Source of the DNA: Adineta steineri
Taxonomy: Eukaryota > Rotifera > Eurotatoria > Adinetida > Adinetidae
NCBI GenBank assembly: GCA_905250115.1
Contig: CAJNOI010000034.1
Coordinates: 325,390-389,389 of the forward strand
Length of the DNA stretch: 64,000 nt
Reading direction: 5' to 3'
Part shown: positions 25,489 to 35,939 of the stretch, one piece after another
How positions within the stretch are numbered: the first letter of the stretch is position 1
How the letters are laid out: the number at the start of each line of letters is the position of its first letter
Notes under the pieces: model-generated
The model's database searches: none
What the model saw: only the letters and a program-made list of their open reading frames with translations
What the model was told of the DNA's origin: nothing
Program-made: the position numbers and the translations under genes

Positions 25489-26264
25489 ATGTGTAAAGTA
25501 AATAACATCAAGAGCTGCGTCAAAAAAATCGAAGTGGTATGTTAACCAGTGGCGGCAGAGCGTGGAGACTCAAGAGGCTTAAGCCTCACTTAGTTTTCAG
25601 CCCTTGAGGCTCAGCCTCAATTGTTTTTGGATTAAATATTATCTTTTATTATTAGAATTTGTTATGTTCAGCATCTAACATAATCAGATATATGTTCTAA
25701 CATATCTATCTTATAATGCGGTTCACCTATTTTTTATAGATTTTTATTTTCATGATGACCGTTGTAGTTTTTACTGAGGTATAGTAAAAAGAAGACTTCT
25801 ATTTTGCTTCATGTTTTAAAAAAAGTTCAAAGTAGAAAAAATATTGTGAGCCTCACTAAAGGTTAATGACGCTCCGCCGCCCCTGGTATCTGATATATAC
25901 ACATATTTCATTATGAAGAACTAGTAACTATATATAGGTTCCAAATACTGTTCTAGAACAAGGTGTAAACGAGAGCATATTTTTCTTTTAGGAACAACCA
26001 ATAGCTGCGAATGCAGCATCAGAAGAAATAACTGTACAAGAAACCATCAATCAAGCACCAACAACTGTACAAGAAACCATCAATCAAGCATCAACAACTG
26101 TAGAAGAAGTCATGAGTCAAGCAGCACCAGTTGTACAACAAACTACAAATCAAGCACCAAATATCCTATCAATGATTGATATAAACGAAGTGGATCAAGA
26201 TAAATATAATTATGAAGAATTAAAAAAAATTTTAAAAGCTGCCATAAGTGAAAATCGAAATTAA
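25489..26264 (+). CDS. Beta-family small protein, dispersed copy
   Basis: Exon 1 (25489-25536) encodes MCKVNNIKSCVKKIEV; exon 2 (25992-26264) encodes a Gln/Thr-rich tail. The total is 106 residues. Exon 2 starts with three imperfect copies of an 11-residue repeat (TVQETINQAPT), then ILSMIDINEVDQDKYNYEEL and a basic helix ending SENRN. Its exon-1 peptide and second-exon tail match the three minus-strand beta genes at 31332, 32711 and 35099 (for example ILTMIDINEL in copy B). The 455-bp intron contains the MITE at 25545-25887, so the gene tolerated an insertion. A TATA box precedes the ATG. No alpha gene is seen upstream here. The function is unknown; the C-terminal part may be helical. The shared exon structure across copies argues that it is a real gene. 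Confidence 0.6.
25545..25887. mobile_element. MITE with hAT-like GGCGG terminal inverted repeats
   Basis: Left end ACCAGTGGCGGCAGAGCGT and right end ACGCTCCGCCGCCCCTGGT are near-perfect inverted repeats of 19 bp (two mismatches). CAGxGGCGG termini are typical of hAT elements. It is 343 bp long with no ORF, so non-autonomous, and sits in the intron of the beta gene. An inverted AGGCTTAAGCCT palindrome lies near the left end. A clean 8-bp target duplication was not found. A fragment of a related right end (ACGCTCCGCCGCCTG) occurs at 52073-52087. Confidence 0.75.
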
Positions 26265-26279
26265 TCTTCCTACTAAACT

Positions 26280-27230
26280 TGAAAATTTTTTAATAACTTG
26301 ATCTCGTTCACTAATATCTCTTTCTTATCGATAAATTTTTCTTTTCGTATCTTCAAGTAGTTCATTAAAATCTATTTTTGAATTAACTCCATTAGCTAGT
26401 AAAGAATTTATTATTGTTAATAGTTTTTTTTGATGGTTCTTGACTCTATGAACGATTTAATTTTGGTGTTAAATTATTTTCAAATCGAGATATAAGATCG
26501 ATCACGTGAACCAACTATTTCTGATTGTTAACCATTAGATCATTCACTAGATGCTTTTTGTGTTGTTTCATCTTCAATTTCTCTACTTGTTTGTTTTCCT
26601 ATGAAACAAAAAATGAAAAGACTTCCTACATCATTTCATGTAATTTTTCCAGTAGTATTTCTTTGATTATGTACACGATTTGTTTTTCGTCGTTGGTTTT
26701 ATGAATCAACAAGATTTAATGGATCATTTGCCATTATTGTTAGAACATCTACTGTTGATATAAAATAAGAACCTATTCGACGTGTTTCATCACGATTCAT
26801 CTCAATCATATCCTATTAGAGATATATAAAAGCTAATAAATATATGATTTGATTTACTTTATATCCTGCATTTGTTCTTTGAACTTGATCTTTTTTTTCT
26901 TCAATGACTCTTTGTAAACATTCTATTTCGATATAATGCTCACTATTAACAACTTGTGTTAATTGATGATTATGGAAGTTTATCTGAACGATTTTTAATT
27001 TGTTGTTCAGTTGCTTTAATATCTTCAACAGTAATACTTTGTGTTGATCGACGTTCTCGTTGTACTTTAGTTTCTTCATCACAATTTACTCGCCATTTAG
27101 AATTATCAACTGAATTAGATAATGCCAGTGAAGTTGATTCATTAACTCCAACATCCGATCGACGACGAATATAAGGACCGGCATTATTCGGTTTATCACC
27201 TACTGTTCGATCAGTTGTACTCCATCTAAA
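26280..27230 (-). pseudogene. Decayed minus-strand coding region, family unknown
   Basis: From about 27229 downward the minus strand reads as protein for about 85 codons: TTDRTVGDKPNNAGPYIRRR, VNESTSLALSNSVDNSKW and SITVEDIKATEQQIKNRSDK. A frameshift near 26970 follows, then HNHQLTQVVNSEHYIEIECL and RVIEEKKDQVQRTNAGYK before a GT donor. A further exon-like stretch (DMIEMNRDETRRIGSYFIST) ends in a stop near 26710. Beyond it the frame is broken repeatedly. The sequence has clear coding texture but no motif I recognise. Confidence 0.45.
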
Positions 27231-27399
27231 TGGTAATGATTATTTTAGAAAACAATCAAGTGTGATTAAATAATGAGAAGAGTACATATGAATTTGAATT
27301 TGTTGGCAGGCAAAAGACATGCATGAAAACTTTATTTTTTTTATTGTCTATCTTAGTCTGTGAATATTGGTTAGATATTTTATACGTAAAATACCTTCT

Positions 27400-27640
27400 G
27401 GGTGCCACCTCTAGCTGCGTCTCATTGAGACTAGAATAATAATGATTAAAAAATAGTATCATCTGACAAAACTAACTTCATGCAAATCTTTCACAGCAAA
27501 CAGATATATTAATTAAGAAGAAATTGATGCATGCCTTATACTCTGTCTACCTTCTATTCGAATATTGTTGTTCATTAGGTAAACGAGATAAAACCAGTGA
27601 TTATTGTTTCTGGGAAAAGGATCATATGTAAACATGCAAT
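27400..27640. repeat. Inverted duplicate of 30810-31180
   Basis: The reverse complement of this stretch matches 30810-31180 over its length, including GGCATGCATCA and TGTCAGATGATACTATTTTT. The partner carries about 130 bp of extra sequence. The two arms flank the GPCR at 28995. Confidence 0.75.
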
Positions 27641-28994
27641 AAGTTTGGACACAAACGATTAAATGATCATCACTCCATTTAATGATAATACAAATAGAAA
27701 TAATTGTTCAATTTCTACTAATTCAATTCTTAGTCTATGTAGTTTGATTTGATAATATTTTCTTCCTCGATAATGCAAAGACCATTGTTATCCATTCGAA
27801 CAAGATTCTCTGTTCGATAAAATAATTTATCATTGATTTTGACAAGTGCTATGTTTGTTAAATCATCAAGCCAAAGATATTCAGCAAATATATCTACAGA
27901 AAGCAATATACTTATGATCAAATCAAGTAATTTCACAGCGAAAGGTTCATCTATAAAAGAAGCAAAACAAAATTGTCTAATACGAAATATATCAAATAGT
28001 CACTCACTGGTGCTACAAAGCAATCGAAAATATTTCAGAGCATATCGATTGTTACATTGTACAATGAAAATAAAAAACTTGTGAAGAAGACTTGGTACAG
28101 TGTGTATATATGTAATTTGTTTGTTGTCCAAGACTTTAGGATTTAATCAGCAAGAAATATAAAAATAAAAAATACCAAAAATGATCCTTAAGATTATGCA
28201 TATATGATCTTATAATAACAGATTCTAACCGACTTGTAGACAAAGTTAGTATTCATCGTTCGTTTCTCGTATTTTCATAATTTGTCTAAAAAGAGAAGTA
28301 TTTTAATCTAAAAGAATTCTTTATCTAGAAATGTGAACAAGTCGTCTTTCTATGCTTGAAATGGTCATTCACTATATTTAAATGTATCGCTCATTAGAAA
28401 AGAATGGAAATAACATAAGTCACCAAAATATTTGTTTCTTATTTTTTATTTAATTAATTCATTTTTCTGTGTTACATAATTTTATTCTATTTTTGTATAA
28501 TCTTACAGAAACAACTCATAAGAGTACTCAAGATGACAAGTCGTACTCACTTGATGAGTACTTTCACTAGGATTAGATGATCAGTCACTGGTAATTAAAT
28601 TAAGTGTAGATTCTATCATAATTGTTTTTCTAATCGGTTTATTGAATGGTTTTCCATAATCGTAATCCACATAAAGTAGGATTTGGAATTTATCTTCAAT
28701 TATTTCTACACTGATCGTCAGTTTGTTAATTATAAAATTATGATTTGTAAGGGTGAGTGGGTGAAGGAATGGGTGGAATATAAAGATGACACCCTCTTCC
28801 ATCTCATACACACCCACATCCCCAAAAATTTTTAATTACCTTATGTAAATATTTATTGGTAAATAAAAATAGTTGTTTACAACAGTGTTACAAGGTATAT
28901 GATAACAATAAACAAAGAAACTCATTAATGGTACAACATTCAACAGCTAGTCTGGTATTACGAATAGTTTGTATTAACAGTTATGAACAACATA
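27641..28994. other. Intergenic region with a possible exon relic and a hairpin
   Basis: A minus-strand open stretch at 27730-27936 (AEYLWLDDLTNIALVKINDK then LFYRTENLVRMDN) may be an exon relic but has no ATG. The telomere-type hairpin lies at 28750-28822. The rest is AT-rich. Confidence 0.35.
28750..28822. repeat. Telomere-type hairpin
   Basis: G-rich arm GGGTGAGTGGGTGAAGGAAT followed by GGGTGG; C-rich arm ACACCCACATCCCC. The arms are diverged from perfect repeats. Confidence 0.55.
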
Positions 28995-29942
28995 TTAATA
29001 CTTTATAATACTTTTGACTTCAAATCGAAATTTTTTAGACACGAGAAAATTAGTATAGAAGCCAACACAAAATGGGATATAAGAACTGAACATAGCAACA
29101 TTCATAAGTAGGACTACGAGCTGATATTCAGCAAAACTATATGATCGAGTTTGAAGTATTTGTAAATATATAAGAGCAGGTGGCATCATTGCACTGAATA
29201 TAATATATATGCTAATATCAATAATTAAAAATTGAATAAGTTGACTATCTTTTGAATGAGTAGGACGCACAGTAACAGTAGCTGTGTTGACAATAGCAAA
29301 ATTGACTGGACGTATTTTTCGAAGATTTCTCACAGTCCATACTCCCGAAATAATCATTAATAAAGGAATAAGAATGTATTGGATTGAAATCATATAATAA
29401 TTTATGAATGTTAAATAGAATCCAGGCTGGAAAGAACAAATGATAAGATTTGGTAGTGGTTCCATAATATGTGTCAGAAGAAATGCATGAATATGAGCTA
29501 ATAACCAAAAGAATGTTACACTTATGATGCATATGTAAGTTCGACGTAAAGTGCTTTGTTGTCGTGTTAGAGCATTTGATGAAGAGATTAATATTCGATC
29601 AATTGATGCCAATATTAAATAAGATGGACTTAAAGCAGTAGACAAAAGCAGTATATAATAATGAAAATGACAGAAACTCAGACTATATAAAGTAGGATCG
29701 ATATTATAACCACTTGATAGTATCGCTAATAACATAGTTGTATAAATTTGTAGAAGATTACCAATATTATACGCTACCAAATATATTGCACATGGATTTT
29801 TACGTAGATTTTTTTTTGTAAAAACAATCAAACTAAGTACGCAACTTACAGTACCCAGAATCATCAAAATTGGTCCACCGTATTTATATAAATTTGTTTG
29901 TATTGATATTAATGATGAAACGTAATCTATTTCCGAAGACAT
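28995..29942 (-). CDS. Rhodopsin-like GPCR, single exon
   Basis: From the ATG at 29942 (MSSEIDYVSS) the frame encodes 315 residues and seven membrane segments. The frame stays open 66 bp further upstream but has no ATG there, so MSSEIDY is the chosen start, as in the related receptor at 41288. NLRKNPCAIYLVAYN follows TM1, as in other members. TM3 ends ASIDRILIS (DRI in place of DRY). TM7 has YIPFCVGFYTNFLVSKKFR in place of a clear NPxxY. Cys in SFCHFHYY and IICSFQPG can form the TM3-loop 2 disulphide. It is an orphan receptor of the same expanded family as 16511 and 41288. It sits between two inverted duplicate segments (27.4 and 30.8 kb), which could mark a past rearrangement around it. Confidence 0.78.
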   Translation of the reverse strand: MSSEIDYVSSLISIQTNLYKYGGPILMILGTVSCVLSLIVFTKKNLRKNPCAIYLVAYNIGNLLQIYTTMLLAILSSGYNIDPTLYSLSFCHFHYYILLLSTALSPSYLILASIDRILISSSNALTRQQSTLRRTYICIISVTFFWLLAHIHAFLLTHIMEPLPNLIICSFQPGFYLTFINYYMISIQYILIPLLMIISGVWTVRNLRKIRPVNFAIVNTATVTVRPTHSKDSQLIQFLIIDISIYIIFSAMMPPALIYLQILQTRSYSFAEYQLVVLLMNVAMFSSYIPFCVGFYTNFLVSKKFRFEVKSIIKY

Positions 29943-30634
29943 TTTAATCGATTTATCTAAAAAAACATTCAATATAAGAGATATTATGTTAAAAACAACT
30001 AATTTCAAAATTCTTTCCTTATATACTTTATACTGAGATTTTAATTAAACATTTTATCACACATTGAAAGAATGTTGTTACAAACTAATTACAACAAAGA
30101 TAAACTAAGAAATCTTATTAACAGATTATAACGCAAAGAAAATGAAGAATTATGCTGTCTATTAATATATTATGCTCGTGACTAACATTATCTATGCGAT
30201 AAAAATGTTGTTTATAATGTGCCAAATAGACATAAAAAACGTTTGAGAAAAAACGCTCTCATTTATATAAAGAGAAATAAGTTCATTTACCAACGAGACT
30301 ATAAATATTCTTTGTATTCTCGAAGAAAATCACTCGAGATATAATAATTAAAATCTAATACAAAATTTTCTAGCTCATAATGTATACGAAGGAAATGATG
30401 CTGCACCATAGGCACAACTAAAACGAATGACTTTATTATATTAATGATTGTTTTATTTTAACGGCTTCTAGCATAGAGTACGTGAGCAGAAATAAGCGCC
30501 GTTGCATAACAAATAGTTGTTGTTTCTATTTTGTGAGAATTTCTCCAGATAAATTAGATGATACAAGTAATACGACAAACTTTAATGAGCGTTTCAATCA
30601 AATAAGTCTTACTTGATGAGAGAATAATGTTTGG

Positions 30635-30704
30635 TCATCTTGAAGGTGTGGATGTGAGTGAAAGTTGATTATTAGGCCCATAGTTACAGTCACGCCTACA
30701 CCCT
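30635..30704. repeat. Telomere-type hairpin
   Basis: CATCTTGAAGGTGTGGATGT on the left and CGCCTACACCCTGA on the right. The left end shows the CATCTTGA(A/G)GGTGTGG terminal motif seen in other copies. Confidence 0.55.
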
Positions 30705-30809
30705 GATTTAATCATTGTAAGATAAGAGAAAATGTATCAAAATTGAAAGATACTTTATTTCGTAAATTAAAGAATAAAATTAAAATTTCTTGCATGAAAT
30801 AATCCATCT

Positions 30810-31180
30810 ATTGCATGTTTACATGTGATCCTTTTTCCGGAAATATTAACTATTAATTTTATCTCGTTCACCTAGTGAACAACTATATTCGAATAGAAGG
30901 TAGACAAAGATAAGAATTTGATTTTCTCAAGAGAAGAGTTAATGTGAAATTGAATTAAATATAAAATAAAATCTTTTTTTCTGAAAGAATTCTACAAATA
31001 TGATAACTTCCTCTACTCAATCATTAGATTCCAAAATAAATCAAAGATAGGCAGAGTATAAGGCATGCATCATTTTCTTTTTAATTAATATATTTGTTTG
31101 TTGTGAAAGATTTACATGAAGTCAGTTTTGTCAGATGATACTATTTTTTAATCATTATTATCCTGGTATCAATGAGATAC
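30810..31180. repeat. Inverted duplicate of 27400-27640 with about 130 bp extra
   Basis: Homologous to the reverse complement of 27400-27640. An insertion of about 130 bp lies between GAAGGTAGA and CAGAGTATAAGG; AAAGATA occurs near both of its ends. The shorter arm at 27.5 kb reads straight through this point. Confidence 0.75.
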
Positions 31181-31331
31181 AGTCAGAGGTAGCACGAGAT
31201 TCGTTTAGAAAAGATTAAGTCCCTTTTAAATTAAAAAAAAATCAATTTATTAAGTAAAAAACAAAATCAGAAATTTACAAGTATTGATTTAGTACAGAAT
31301 ATAAAAAAATTATCAACAAGTATTAAAAAGT

Positions 31332-31632
31332 TTATTTACATTGTTGATTAATTTTTTCTTCTAATAATTTGATCTTTTGATTTGCGATTATTAACATTTC
31401 TTTCAGTTCCTCTGTGGGACTTATTTGATCATATTCATTGTCACTTAATGAAGCAGTTGTTGTTGTTGTTGTAGCAGCTATCTAAAATAAAAAAATTTTA
31501 ACTTATATTAATAATTGAAGTTGCTGCAAAACGTAAACTAAGAGAAGATACCAGAGTTTTAGAAAACCAACTGATTACACGTACCTCCTCGGTTTCTGCA
31601 ATGCAGCTGTCAATGTTATTTGTTTTACACAT
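31332..31632 (-). CDS. Beta-family small protein, copy A
   Basis: Exon 1 (31632-31585) encodes MCKTNNIDSCIAETEE; the 103-bp intron has GTACGT...TTTTAG; exon 2 (31481-31332) encodes 49 residues. After a Thr run it reads SLSDNEYDQISPTEELKEML and ends with a Lys/Gln-rich helix (IKLLEEKINQQCK). The total is 65 residues. Exon 1 is 48 bp in all four beta copies, and intron phase 0 is conserved. The C-terminal EEL-K-x(7)-A-x(n)-INQQ pattern recurs in copies B and C. It has no signal peptide or known domain. The alpha-A gene lies just upstream on the same strand. Confidence 0.55.
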
Positions 31633-31811
31633 TCTTCCTTTCCCTTCTATTATGAAGATGGTCGATCATTCAGGCCATCTAAAACATCGCCATATAAGGC
31701 ATGAAATGGCTAAAGAACGGCGTAATTCATTGCTGGAAACAGCCATCGTAACGGTAGTCGTTATCTACTATTTTCGCACCGTTTACAGACCGTTGTATCT
31801 GATCTGGGTAA

Positions 31812-32082
31812 CTACCACTTGAAATCCTAAATAGAATCGAAAATAACAGAAATCAATAAACAAAAGACTCACATTATCAATAATTGTAGCTGATGTGATG
31901 GACGACGAAGACAAACAGAGGGTTCTAGAAAAAAAAACAATAGATATAATCAATTGAGTAATAAAAGTTTTATCTTGACATATTCACTCGTATTCTTGTC
32001 TAATTCGTTTATACCTCGGTTCGTCTCTTTGTTGATCTCTTTTTTTTGAAATGGTATTTTTTACTTTATTATAATCTTTCAT
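31812..32082 (-). CDS. Alpha-family small basic protein, copy A
   Basis: Three exons on the minus strand, 32082-31988, 31924-31873 and 31826-31812, with GT-AG introns of 63 and 46 bp. The protein is about 53 residues: MKDYNKVKNTISKKRDQQRD, then RYKRIRQEY, then a Ser/Thr stretch ending ATIIDN|DFKW. The N-terminus is basic and resembles a nuclear signal. Copy B has the same exon pattern and ends DLKW. The role is unknown. Alternatively this could be an upstream exon set or uORF of the beta transcript, since it lies about 180 bp before the beta ATG. Confidence 0.45.
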
Positions 32083-32159
32083 GGCTAGTTATTAATCAAA
32101 AAAAAATTAATAATCTACTTCAAATTGTAGAAAATGTAATGAATAATGTGTTTAACTTA

Positions 32160-32385
32160 GTGAGCGAATCTGTCGCTCACTACCTACGTCAAAAGAAATC
32201 ATTTTGTCTTTTGTGTATATAAAACGCAAAAATACAGACTTTTCTAGTATATGGATGGAAGAAATAGTAGTGACACACTCTCTTCTCGAGTTTCCACTAG
32301 TCACTTCAGTCGTTCTGTTGTTATATGTAGTTGTGCATATAAGAGATGGAATGAAAGAAAGTAAATTCTCCACAAACTACGGGTG
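32160..32385 (-). promoter_or_regulatory. Conserved upstream region of array unit A
   Basis: About 190 bp (containing TAGTATATGGATGGAAGAAA and TTCTCGAGTTTCCACTAGTC) is nearly identical at 34198-34385 and 36037-36250, upstream of the other units. It may be a promoter or simply part of the duplicated unit. Confidence 0.4.
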
Positions 32386-32470
32386 TGGGTGGATGCGTGT
32401 GAGTCTGTGTTTTAGAGGGATTATTCACATCAACACTTGCACCCACACCAACACCAACACCCATACCCAT
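32381..32470. repeat. Telomere-type hairpin of array unit A
   Basis: GGGTGTGGGTGGATGCGTGT on the left; CACCCACACCAACACCAACA and CCCATACCCAT on the right. It joins unit A directly after CCACAAACTAC, whereas in units B and C about 160-170 bp intervene. Confidence 0.65.
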
Positions 32471-32710
32471 AAATTTAGTCATCTGATGCCACGAATATTT
32501 TGGTGCATACTAGGTAAAACAGTTTAATTAATAATAAGAAGAATGTTTTGTATAGAAGTCTCAGTTAATGTGTGATTTTAGTAGAGCAGATTAAGTCGCT
32601 TTTAAATTTAAAAATAGAAAAATTTATTGTTTAGAAAACAAATTATACATTTACAAAATCATTCGCATATAAAGTTATTTAAATCAACAAGTATATTTAC
32701 TAATTTGTTT

Positions 32711-33580
32711 TTATTCATTACGTTGTTGATTAACTATTTTACTTTCGATTATGGCTACATTTAAAAATTCTTTCAATTGTTCATATGAAAATTTGTTTTC
32801 ATTGAGTTCATTAATGTCTATCATTGTAAGGATATTTGTAGCTATTGGTTCAGCTGGTGCGGTTTGTTGTTCCTGAAAGAAAAATGTTTTTTAATATATG
32901 TGTATATATCAGATACAACTATCTTTGATTATCACTCAACAGAAACAATAAGATTTGTCAACAGAATCAACTTCACAATATTTGTTGTTTTACATAAACG
33001 TGGTATCACATAAAGATCTGTGTTGATAGAAAAAACCGACAATCTTTTCAAGTTCTACTTCGTATACCAACTTCTTGTTGTAAGATGGTGTTACTTTTAA
33101 CTGGAATCAGAATCAAGGATGTAAACGTCGTTTATTCCTTGAAGAACTAGGAATGAGTTGAATCTCATCTCTTCGAAAATATCGCTCTTAAATCTCTACA
33201 AATTTGCACAAAGATATTCAAAACGAATTAGCCATTTTTGGCTATCCTATGCTAGATAAAAAACTACAAGAAGCAAATGAAAACTCTGCAAAATCCAATC
33301 GAAACCGATGTGCATTTTCACAATTTCTCAAGGACAAGAAAACCTTAAATACGTGTTACAAATGTTCAGAATTTGTTTGTAACAAGCATTCTGATAGTTT
33401 TTTTATCAAATCGGATATGTTAATGGCATATTTATATCAAACTAATGGTGTAAAAGTAAATTAGCGGTGATACAAAACCATATAATATCAGCAAAGTACA
33501 AAAAAGGCTTGGGACTTCTAGGGTTAACTTACCACTTCGATTTCTTCGACGCAGTATTCAATATTATTTATTTTACGCAT
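32711..33580 (-). CDS. Beta-family small protein, copy B
   Basis: Exon 1 (33580-33533) encodes MRKINNIEYCVEEIEV; exon 2 (32872-32711) encodes 53 residues including NILTMIDINELNENKFSYEQ and a tail IVNQQRNE. The total is 69 residues. Exon 2 is closest to the dispersed copy at 25489. The intron is 660 bp instead of about 103 because it holds a piggyBac transposase relic on the opposite strand. Splice sites on both sides of the insertion are intact, so the gene may still be spliced. The function is unknown. Confidence 0.55.
33100..33464 (+). mobile_element. piggyBac-like transposase C-terminal fragment (broken)
   Basis: Plus-strand reading gives CKRRLFLEELGMS, then a stop, then an open stretch with SNRNRCAF...KKTLNTCYKCSEFVCNKHS. 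RRxFLxxLGxSL followed by a Cys-rich CxxC...CxxH end is the C-terminus of piggyBac-type transposases. One expected Cys is Ser (RCAFS), and a stop and frame break separate the two parts. Only the tail is present, inside the intron of beta copy B. It is inactive. Confidence 0.65.
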
Positions 33581-33723
33581 TTTTTTCTCTTCAATTATGA
33601 AGATGGTCGATCATTCAGGCCATCTGAAACATCGCCATACAAGGCATGAAATGGCTATAGAACGGCCATCGTAACAAGAGTCGTTATTCACTGTTTTCGC
33701 ACCGTTGTATCTGACCTGGGTGA

Positions 33724-33986
33724 CTACCACTTTAAATCCTAAATAGAATCGAAAATAACAGAAATCAATAAACAAAAGACTCACTTTATAAATAATTGTG
33801 GCTGATCTGATGGACGATGAACAGAGGGTTCTCCAAAAAAACAATGAATATAATCAATTGAGTAATAAAAGTTTTATTCTGTCATATTTACTGATATTCT
33901 TCTCGGATTCGTTTACATCTTCTTTCATCTGTTTGTGCATCTCGTTTTATTGAAACCGATTTTTCAAATTTTATTTTGTTTTTCAT
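33724..33986 (-). CDS. Alpha-family small basic protein, copy B
   Basis: Exons 33986-33892, 33830-33785 and 33738-33724 encode about 51 residues: MKNKIKFEKSVSIKRDAQTD, ERRCKRIREEYQ, then TLCSSSIRSATIIYK|DLKW. Intron positions match copy A. It lies about 140 bp upstream of the beta-B ATG on the same strand. No known domain; basic and probably nuclear or RNA-binding by charge only. Confidence 0.45.
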
Positions 33987-34554
33987 GGCGAATTATCAAT
34001 CTAAAAAATCAAACAAAAACATAATAAAATCAAAATCGCAAATTAACGTGTTTAACTTGGTAAACGAATCTGTCGTTCACAAGTGATTTTATATAAATGT
34101 TTATCATTTTCTTTTTTTGTGTCTATCATTCCTTCTGAGGTCTTTATATATCCATTGTCTAAACGATGATGTATCGAAGTCATCGATATCGCTATAAGTC
34201 AAAAGAAATCATTTTGCCTTTTGTATATATAAGACGCAAAAATAAAGATTTTCTTTAGTATATGGATGGAAGAAATAGCAGTGACACACTCTCTTCTCGA
34301 GTTTCCACTAGTCACTTTAGTCGTTCTGTTGTTATATGTAGTTGTGCATATAAGAGATGAAATGAAAGAAAGTAAATTCTCCACAACCTATGGTAAATGT
34401 GAATAGTTTGTATTTATTTTGATATTCTGATTGAGAGATAATCCTATAACTAACAGTCTTGATTGACACAGATTAAATTGACTTTCAATCATCTTCTAGT
34501 CGCTAATGAAAATAATTAAATTCTTAAAAAAATGTACAACCAATTAGTGAATAA

Positions 34555-34620
34555 GTGGGTATGGGTAGAGGTATCATATTTATGTCACACCCACATCCAT
34601 CCACGCCCACACCCACACTC
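34555..34620. repeat. Telomere-type hairpin of array unit B
   Basis: AAGTGGGTATGGGTAGAGGT, then ATCATATTTATG, then CACACCCACATCCATCCACG and CCCACACCCACACTC. The spacer is nearly the same as in the unit C hairpin (GTAGAGGTATCATTTTTATT), so the two are copies of one element. Confidence 0.7.
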
Positions 34621-35098
34621 TGAATCGACGAATATTATTCAAGACAAAAACATGGAGTTAAACTTTGACATTTGTTGAAATACTACAAAGTTCTAAACTC
34701 CAAATTTCGAGCTCACTTTTTTTGACAGTTTTATTTTTGCAGAAAACTTCGCAATATATTGAATCATCGCTTTACAAATGAATAAGAATTGATGTTATCT
34801 ATATCAAATTTGTTCTCTTTTATTCTAGGAAAAGCGATCTTATGAACGAAAAATCTCTGAATTAGAAGAATTAAAAATAAATAAAAATAATTTTTTATTA
34901 CATTTAATAAATATCTCTTTTTTAAAGAAAATGATTTCAGCCAAATGAGTGAGATTATGTTAGAGAAAATTAAGTTACTTTTAAATTTAAAAACAAATTT
35001 ATTATTTTAATGAAAAAACAAAAGCTTTGATTTACATAAACATTCAGAGTACAAGAAAAAATCATTAAGTATTGAAAACGTTTAGTTCATATCTTTGT

Positions 35099-35452
35099 TT
35101 AATTTAAATTACGTTGTTGATTCATTTCATTTATCAATGTTTTGTTTGCAGCAATCATTATTTCTAAACGTTTTTTCAATTCCTCGTTATCATTGATTTT
35201 ATCAATGTCTGTGTCACTTATAATTGATATTTCATGAGTAATTGACATTGACGATAGAGCATTTATCGTAGCAGTAGTTGTGTTTGTTGCTGGAGCTTCT
35301 ATCTAAAAAAACATTTTTTAACTTATATTAATAATTGAAGTTGCTGCAAAACGAAAACTAAGAGAAGATACTACAGTTTTAGAAAACCAACTGATTACAC
35401 GTACCTCCTCGGTTTCTGCAATGCAGCTGTCAATGTTATTTGTTTTACACAT
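35099..35452 (-). CDS. Beta-family small protein, copy C
   Basis: Exon 1 (35452-35405) encodes MCKTNNIDSCIAETEE, identical to copy A. The 102-bp intron ends TTTTTTAG. Exon 2 (35302-35099) encodes 67 residues with SITHEISIISDTDIDKINDN, then EELKKRLEIMIAANKTL and INEMNQQRNLN. The total is 83 residues. Exon-1 identity with copy A, combined with a diverged exon 2, suggests recent exchange or selection on exon 1 and fast change in exon 2. The function is unknown. Confidence 0.55.
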
Positions 35453-35546
35453 TCTTCCTTTCCCTTCTGTTATGAAGATGGTCCATCATTCAGGCCATCT
35501 GAAACATTGCCATATAAGGCACGAAACGTCTATAGAACGGCGTAAT

Positions 35547-35820
35547 TCATTGCCGGAAACGGCCATCGCGACGGTAGTCGTTATCTACTATTTTCGCACC
35601 GTTTACAGACCGTTGTATCTGATCGGGGTAACAAACATTTGAAACCTAAATAAAATCGAAAATAACAGAAATCAATAAACAAAAGACTCACTTTATCAAT
35701 AATTGTAGCTAGACTGATGGACGATGAATAATCTTCCCGGATTCTTTTACATCTTCTGTCATCCGTTCGTGCATCTCGTTTTATTGAAACCGATTTTTCC
35801 AATTTTATTTTGTTTTTCAT
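35547..35820 (-). CDS. Alpha-family protein, copy C, altered
   Basis: Starts MKNKIKLEKSVSIKRDARTD and continues DRRCKRIREDYSSSISLATI. The first intron present in copies A and B is absent here, together with the equivalent of QTLC, by deletion. The second intron (35691-35646) is kept. After it the frame differs from the DxKW end of A and B because of a small indel, and would run on for about 33 codons. It may be a pseudogene. Confidence 0.4.
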
Positions 35821-35939
35821 GGCGAATTTCAGTCTAACAAATCGAACACAAACATAATAAAATCAAAATCACAAATTAATGTGTTTAACTTAGTAAACGA
35901 ATCTGCCGGTTCACCAGTGATTTTATATAAGTGTTTATC

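Larger units (their letters stand above)
30009..31331. other. Intergenic region with a hairpin and the inverted duplicate
   Basis: Upstream of the GPCR. It contains the hairpin at 30635-30704 and the duplicate arm at 30810-31180. No gene seen. Confidence 0.5.

Noticed and set aside
30907..31037. AAAGATA as the target-site duplication of the 130-bp insert
   Set aside because: The word is absent at the uninserted site in the 27.5 kb arm, so it cannot be a duplicated target as it stands.
31332..31632. Reading alpha and beta ORFs as exons of one protein
   Set aside because: Alpha copies A and B end in a conserved stop (DxKW then TAG) before the beta ATG, and the dispersed beta gene at 25489 has no alpha part.
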